Part shown: positions 58,471 to 64,000 of the stretch, one piece after another
Numbering within the stretch: the first letter of the stretch is position 1
How the letters are laid out: the number at the start of each line of letters is the position of its first letter
Source: Aptenodytes patagonicus
Lineage: Eukaryota; Chordata; Aves; Sphenisciformes; Spheniscidae
NCBI RefSeq assembly: GCF_965638725.1
Contig: NC_134956.1
Coordinates: 23,433,047-23,497,046, forward strand
Reading direction: 5' to 3'
DNA length: 64,000 bases
Translations under genes and position numbers: made by a program
The notes under the pieces: generated by a model
What the model saw: only the letters and a program-made list of their open reading frames with translations
What the model was told of the DNA's origin: nothing
Databases searched by the model: none

Positions 58471-58593
58471 ATGCTGGCGCTGCTCTCCCGGCTGCTGGAC
58501 TGGTTCCGCTCGCTCTTCTGGAAGGAGGAGATGGAGCTCACCCTGGTGGGGCTGCAGTACTCGGGCAAGACCACCTTCGTCAACGTCATCGCG
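58471..58593 (+). CDS. ARL8B: ARL8B coding exon 1 (Arf-like GTPase 8B, N-terminus)
   Basis: The ATG after (GCC)6 starts a 41-codon exon ending at GCG/GTGAGC (donor from 58594). The protein begins [20 protein letters not shown] and matches human ARL8B except L for I at residue 5. The N-terminal amphipathic helix (about 1-20) has no glycine at position 2; Arl8 proteins are N-acetylated rather than myristoylated for membrane binding. GLQYSGKT at 27-34 is the P-loop, with K33 and T34 placed for nucleotide and magnesium binding. ARL8B sits on lysosomes and, through effectors such as SKIP/PLEKHM2 and HOPS, drives kinesin-dependent movement and fusion. ARL8A has a very similar N-terminus, but the neighbour BHLHE40 supports ARL8B. 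The remaining exons lie beyond the window. Confidence 0.93.
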
Positions 58594-61500
58594 GTGAGCG
58601 GGCCGCGCCGGGCCGGGGGCAGGCCGCGGCGGGGGGCGGCGGGGCCCTGGCGGGGCCCTGGCGGCCGCCGCGGCCTGTGCGGGCCCGGCAGGAGGGGGCT
58701 GGCGCCGAGGCAGCGCCCGGGCCGGGCGGGGAGCGGCCTGGTGTCCGGCCTCGCTGGCGGCAGCCCGTGGCTGAGGCCTGCCCGGGCTCCCCCCCGTTCC
58801 GCGGTCGCACCTCGCACGCGTCGTAGGCTGAGCTGAGCTGAGCTGCGCCGCTGGGCCGAAGGTGTTCCGCCGGGCTGCCTGGGATGGGCAGCAGGCGCGT
58901 CTGCCCTCGCCCTGCGCGTCTGTAGGCTGGTGGGGGAGGCGGCAGAGCCAGCCGTGTGTGGCCGCGGTAGCGTGCTGTGCCTCCGCCAGCCTTTGTGTGC
59001 TAACGGGGCCCGTGGAGGCACCGGTAGCCGTACCAGAGCAGAGCCCTGCGGTGTGCGCTGAAGGCTTGTTTCGGTCAGCGCGTTAGTGAGCCTGGGCTCA
59101 CGTTAGCATAATGTGAAGAGTGTCTTCCGCTGCTTTCTCCCACTTGACTCTCTCAGCGGTCCTCCGTAAATGATTTAAATGTTTCCCACTCACCGTTCCT
59201 CTCTCAGATTTTTGTTTATCCTGATTGCTGAAACCTGTATCGAATAATCTACTTTTTCTTAAGGTACGCGCTAAGAACTACAACTTCCAAGCCTAACAGC
59301 AGCAGACTGCTGAAGTTGGGCCTGCTTATCTGATGATCTGCCTGGAGCAGATGAAGGAAGGGTGTGGGAATCCTCCTACGTGAAGCTTTTCCATTGTTGA
59401 ACAAGATAAAGAGTGGCTTGCTTATATGGCTTATTCAGCTTCATCAGTGTCCTGTTCTGCGGATGCATGTGGCAAAACATTCAAAGAGACAAGCTGGAAT
59501 TTGGAAGCCCTTGTAGGGAGACTGGAATGGGAAACCGGGGTGCCTTTTGGTTTTGCAGGGAGCATGACTGACTTGAGTCTAGTGCACGTAGAATGAGAAA
59601 GCTGATGTCTTCAACCTCAGACCTGAGCAGACCTTCAACTTATTTTTTTTTTGAGGCTGTCTCCTTAATGTTACTGAGTACTTTTATGAATGTATTTATT
59701 TAAAGTGTCAGTTGAATGAGTTACTGGATAGGAAAAGAAGTCTCATTTTCTTGCAGTTATTCATAATCCTCGTTACACTGACTAGCTGTCAAAATGTAAC
59801 CAAGCTCTTGTGCAGTTGAGGATGTTAGCACTCAGTGGGCTTCATGATAATCATGTGAAATGGGACCGCCCTCATAAAAGGTAACTCTTCCTCAGCCTGG
59901 TTATGTTAGGTGAAAGTCGCTGGACTAACCCGAGAACGCCAGAAGCCTGTTCTTTCGCACGCAGTAGTGGCTGCTGCTACCTCTGGGCTTGGATTTCTAA
60001 AAATGGAACTCTGAAATTGTTGAACAACCTCGGTCTATGGCCGTTGAGCTGATACCGATTGGTGTGTTCTTGCAACTTCGGGCACTGAGATTACTCTGCA
60101 GGTTTTTTGTCTCCTGGAGTCATGGATGGTGATGGCATTGGACAAAGTACCGCTTTACCGTTCTGTCTGTATAGTACCAGCAGCACAGCTCCTTCAGGGA
60201 GTTATCTGTGAAACCGTGCTGCGGATATGTGGAGTAGTACAGATTTGTTGTAATAGTTGCACGCCAGTTTAGTCTATCTAAGTTGTCTCAAATGGTGAAG
60301 GTACTCCTACGTAGAGCTGACATCTGTATCCAGCTTGCTTTGCTAGGGGTTGAATCTTGCAAGGTTTCAACCGCACATTAGGATCACACCCAGAAATTTA
60401 TCTGAGTAAGTGTCATTCAAATAGCCTTGCAAAACTGAGTGAAATAAGGAAGTTGTTATGCATAATGACACAGCCTAGTTAGCTGTTTTAGGTTTGGAAG
60501 TAGCAAGTCACATTTCTGAAGTTTTTAATTAGGGAATCTAGTGACTCTTTACAAAAAACAGAGTGAGGGGACTTGCTCAGTTTTTATTATTGGTTTTAAA
60601 AAAATAATAGCATGAGCTTCAGTTATCGGCACAATACAGAAGGAGTAGTGCCGTCCATGGCATGAAGAGCTAACTTCTTGTTAGTTGCTTCATTGACTGA
60701 CTAATTCAGAGTATGCATTTGGAAATGAGTGCCGGAAAAGAATAACTGCTCTCTGCAGGCCAGTTAATGGTTTGGATGGATGTAGCTGTCAAGCGTTGGG
60801 ATTCCATAAAACTAAAATGAACGGAATGACACAGCAAGATGCTAGTCCTATAGAATAGCTCTAAAAGCTGGATTACATACCGGGGACTTGGTATGGCTTA
60901 TAAGGTTGCATTCTGTCTAACAAAGGGCTGTTACCAGTCTCTTGACAACAGTGAGTTTAACCTAATATAAATCTCTAATGTAATCTATGCCAATCAAATC
61001 AGGTGTATGTAACTAGAGGAAAAACTCAAGCCAATTGTACAGGAGGCTTGATACAACGTCTGGCTGCCACTGAAGTGGAAAGGCCGTGAAAGGCAGACAA
61101 TCCAGTTCTAGAATAATCTTTTTCTAGGTTGGTAGCTGGTTTGGATCATATTTATTCCTCCAGTGTAAGCAAGCACTTAGTTTGTAATCAGACCAAACTT
61201 AGTTTGACTAGAAGGTTTAAAAACCAACCTTAGCAGTGAAATCTAGTTGTAGCTGGATACAGCTAATGCAGCTTCTGCTTTGCTAAGGCTCCGTATTAGT
61301 CACTGTCTCTAATTAGATATTAAGCATAAGTTTTCCATGTGTGTGAGTAAACTTGCTCACAAGGGAGGACATAATTTCTTCCTGGTCCTAATTTCCATAA
61401 TGTAGATGGCCTATGGCTCTTACTCAGAGAAACTGCATGTCATCCCTGTATCGCATCTTGAATTGTTAGCTGCTTATCTGAGGGCTTGAAGTGCCCATTA

Positions 61501-64000
61501 TTTACTGGAGTCTGCAGTATCTTCTGTCGTTTGCATCTCTGAAGCTACTGTCTGTGAACAGGCTTTCATCAGCCTTGCTGTCAAAGCTGCGAGTCCCAGC
61601 CATGCTGGTGTGGGGAGGTACGAGAGGCAACCGAGCTCCACAGCCATGTGACGCAACTGAAACATGACTCAAGTAAACTGACTGCTTCCAGGCTGCGGGC
61701 GGTGCATGCTGGTGAATAATGGGACGCTCGTCCAGTTTCAAAGAAGTACTTCATGGAAGAGTGGCGTTTCCTACTGTGAAGTCTTGCTTGAAGCCTGGTA
61801 GATTGATCCTTGATCCAGGCGTTTGGCACTGGAACACTGAAGCTCGATAGCCCGATTGTCAGCGGGCGGGAGAGGAGAACTGCAGGGGTGGGAGAGAGGC
61901 TTTCCTGATATGGTTGTCAGGTTTAAGAGCTAAACTCAACCTGTTCTGTTTGTGGTGATAAGATAAATAAGATCCCTTTTTTAGGATTTGTGTCAAAGCC
62001 TGAATTAGTGTGGTTTGTTTTTTAACTTTGGAATATCTGACAAGCCTTTGAATGAGGCCTTGGTTTCTAGAGAGAGGCAATTTTTTAAGTGCCTCTCAGC
62101 AAAAGATTCCTTTGGCCAGTTGGGAGCTGTGACTTCGTTCCGTCTTCGTGACCATTACAAGTAACTTTGACTTAAAGAAGCCATGCTGGAGAAGTGTGGG
62201 AAAAGATTGCTTTAAAGAGCTTCGCTGCTGCTTTAGTGCCTTCTGAAACACCCAGGTAGGTCATAAATAGCGTATGTTGTCACTTCTCACGCATAGTTAA
62301 GTGAGAAGGTTGATACATTTTTAAGTGAAGTGTTTCTTAATCACAGAAGTCTCTTGAAATGGATTGCCTCACTTCATTAGGTAATAAAGCTAATATGAGG
62401 TGACTCGTACTCCAGTTAATATTCTTTCTTTGAGGTCCTGCTTGCTGTACCCCAGGTGGTCTGAAACAGGTGACTGAAATCGGAATCTACTTTTTCCATC
62501 ATGGTCTTAAATTCCTGTATAGCAGCACTCTTTAAGCAATGGAAGAGCTTTAAGCGGTAACACCTGGAGAATGGTGCTTTCATGGCTATCAGAGGCATGA
62601 AATGTCCTACATGTCCTGTCTTACATGACTGACTTCTAGATAGAAATATGCCTTTTTAGGTCTTGTTTCACTGCTGTGTGGTAGTTACATGATAAGCAGT
62701 CCATGTCCTTTCAAATATTCCATTGAAGTCAGGGTTGGGGAAATAAAAACGCATTTTCATGTCAGATTAAGCTATTTTGCTTTCTGCAGCAATCATTCAT
62801 GGAAGTGCTGTTGTAAAGCCTTTCAAGAGACTGTTAGATCACAAGGATTCAAGCTTCTAAACTAGAGTTCAAGCTTCTGGATGTGATCACAACAAGTAGC
62901 TGAAACACTGAAGTATTTCAAGAAGGAAGCCAGACTACAGAAACTAGAGAGTTGATTTGTCCATATATGATGCACTTGTTGGTTGAAGCTATGAATGTTG
63001 CAGAGGAGGCTTAGTGTAGGGGTAGCTTTATATAATGCTAAAATGACTCTGCTTTTTTTTTTTTTTTAAGAAGAGATTTCTGAGAGATGCGGCTTTTTTC
63101 TTAGTGTGAACAGAAAGAAATTTAGTGATGAACAGCAGGGCTTAAGGTAGTATGCTAGTTCAGGTGGATTGGGAGTGTCCTGACTGGAATCCACACTCCA
63201 GTGATGTTGTCTCCTAGTTGGTTAAGTTTGTTCGTGATCTCTTCTAGATGGATGAAAAATATTACGAGTAAAGGTAAAAATCTTTGTTGTGTAGTAACAA
63301 AGCCTATATGAAGAAATTTGTCCTATAATGGTAATGAATCATGTTAGTTTTGAGATGCAATCTAAAGGCTGCCCTGACCTTTTCTGTTGATACAAAGAAT
63401 GTCCTTGTGCAGGCTGTGGAATCAAAATCTCGTAGCTGTGAATTGGTGGTTGAGGACCATGTAGGCAGCATGCGTTCCAGTGCCAGCAGGAGAGAGCTAC
63501 TGCTCTAGCTGGAAAGAAAGAAGAGGGAACACCGGTTCTACTGCTGCAGTTTGAGTTCTGCCTTTAATGGTTCCTTTAATGTATTGAAATGAATTTTTAA
63601 GGAAGATACAGGAAGCAGGAATTCCAGTCTTATGCTCAATTACTTGATCAAGCTGCTTAGGGCTTGGCGCTGACAGTCTGGTAAGCATAACTCCCTAGAA
63701 GTTGGCAGTCTTCTGGCTGTAGCTTATGGCTATGGGAGGGGTAGATAAAGTAGCCAGAGTGTGGTTTGGTTTGCTTTTTTTGACTTTCAAGACAACTGGA
63801 AATGCTAGGTTTAGTAAGCAGCTTGTTTCAATATTAACTAAGTATTAAAAAAGACTAAACTTGCATCCTTTGTACACTTCTGGAACGTTAGGTGCTGGTA
63901 AGTTAAACGCTTGTCTGAAGTCTTCTCATCCTACCCTTCTGGGAAATGAACGGTACCTGTAACTGGCACGCTGCCGGCTCATTCCTGAGGCAAGACTTAT
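58594..64000 (+). other. ARL8B: ARL8B intron 1 (partial)
   Basis: It starts with a GTGAGC donor; the first about 470 bp are still CpG-rich. A short AGCTG pentamer repeat lies at about 58827-58845. From 59.1 kb the DNA is AT-richer, with few CpGs and no recognisable exon. I looked for the expected exon 2 peptide (SGQFSEDMIPTVGFN) and did not find it. A T-run lies at about 63052-63067. No RNA gene or young repeat is recognised. Confidence 0.8.

Larger units (their letters stand above)
57690..59060. promoter_or_regulatory. ARL8B: ARL8B CpG island and promoter
   Basis: Very CpG-dense DNA surrounds exon 1 and the start of intron 1. It contains the 55-bp minisatellite, (GCC)7 at 58201-58221, a CTCF-like site, a CLEAR/M-box-like site at 58337-58346 and (GCC)6 just before the ATG. 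No TATA box is seen, as expected for a broadly expressed gene. The transcription start is probably between about 58340 and 58400. Edges are estimated. Confidence 0.7.

Noticed and set aside
58069-58836. 255-codon frame running through the ARL8B minisatellite, 5' UTR and exon 1
   Set aside because: It reads through repeats and the splice donor of ARL8B. The conserved protein starts at 58471, and the rest is low-complexity Arg/Pro/Gly.
1-64000. tRNA, rRNA, CRISPR, phage or bacterial operon structures
   Set aside because: None was found. The window is vertebrate, with spliced genes and CpG-island promoters.

Overview
The window looks like a piece of a sauropsid genome, most probably a bird. Two genes of the conserved vertebrate BHLHE40-ARL8B neighbourhood are present, both on the + strand. 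Their introns are short, and only about 22 kb separates them; as I recall, the human gap is over 100 kb. Long G and C homopolymers and G(n)A(n) purine junctions recur. Several degenerate ancient amniote repeats can be recognised by eye, but no young CR1 tail (ATTCTRTG array) was found. The species cannot be fixed from the sequence.

Layout: 1-30.3 kb is non-coding DNA upstream of BHLHE40. It holds an AT-rich possible regulatory block with AP-1 and MEF2-like sites (1.26-1.92 kb), a GC-rich block (2.0-2.75 kb), a purine-rich block (4.0-4.3 kb), small inverted and tandem repeats, and old SINE-like or palindromic relics. The BHLHE40 CpG island covers about 30.4-32.1 kb. The complete five-exon BHLHE40 gene follows (ATG 31111, stop 34407, 413 residues), with a 3' UTR of about 1.7 kb ending near 36.1 kb. 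From 36.1 to 57.7 kb is intergenic: GC-rich blocks just downstream of the gene, minisatellites, MIR-like and palindromic relics, and no supported gene. The ARL8B CpG island (about 57.7-59.05 kb) carries a 55-bp minisatellite, a CLEAR/M-box-like site and coding exon 1 (58471-58593). The rest of the window is ARL8B intron 1; the later exons lie beyond it.

Functionally, BHLHE40 is a clock-, hypoxia- and stress-responsive E-box repressor, and ARL8B is the small GTPase that couples lysosomes to kinesin. The most informative signals are regulatory. The BHLHE40 promoter and its intron 4 each carry a CACGTG/CATGTG pair with the same 5-nt spacer, so the box centres are 11 bp apart. The promoter has an ACGTG-8 nt-CACAG arrangement like the erythropoietin hypoxia enhancer. 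The ARL8B promoter has GTCATGTGAC, one base from the TFEB/TFE3 CLEAR palindrome. No undescribed protein system is visible. All regulatory calls rest on motif reading alone.
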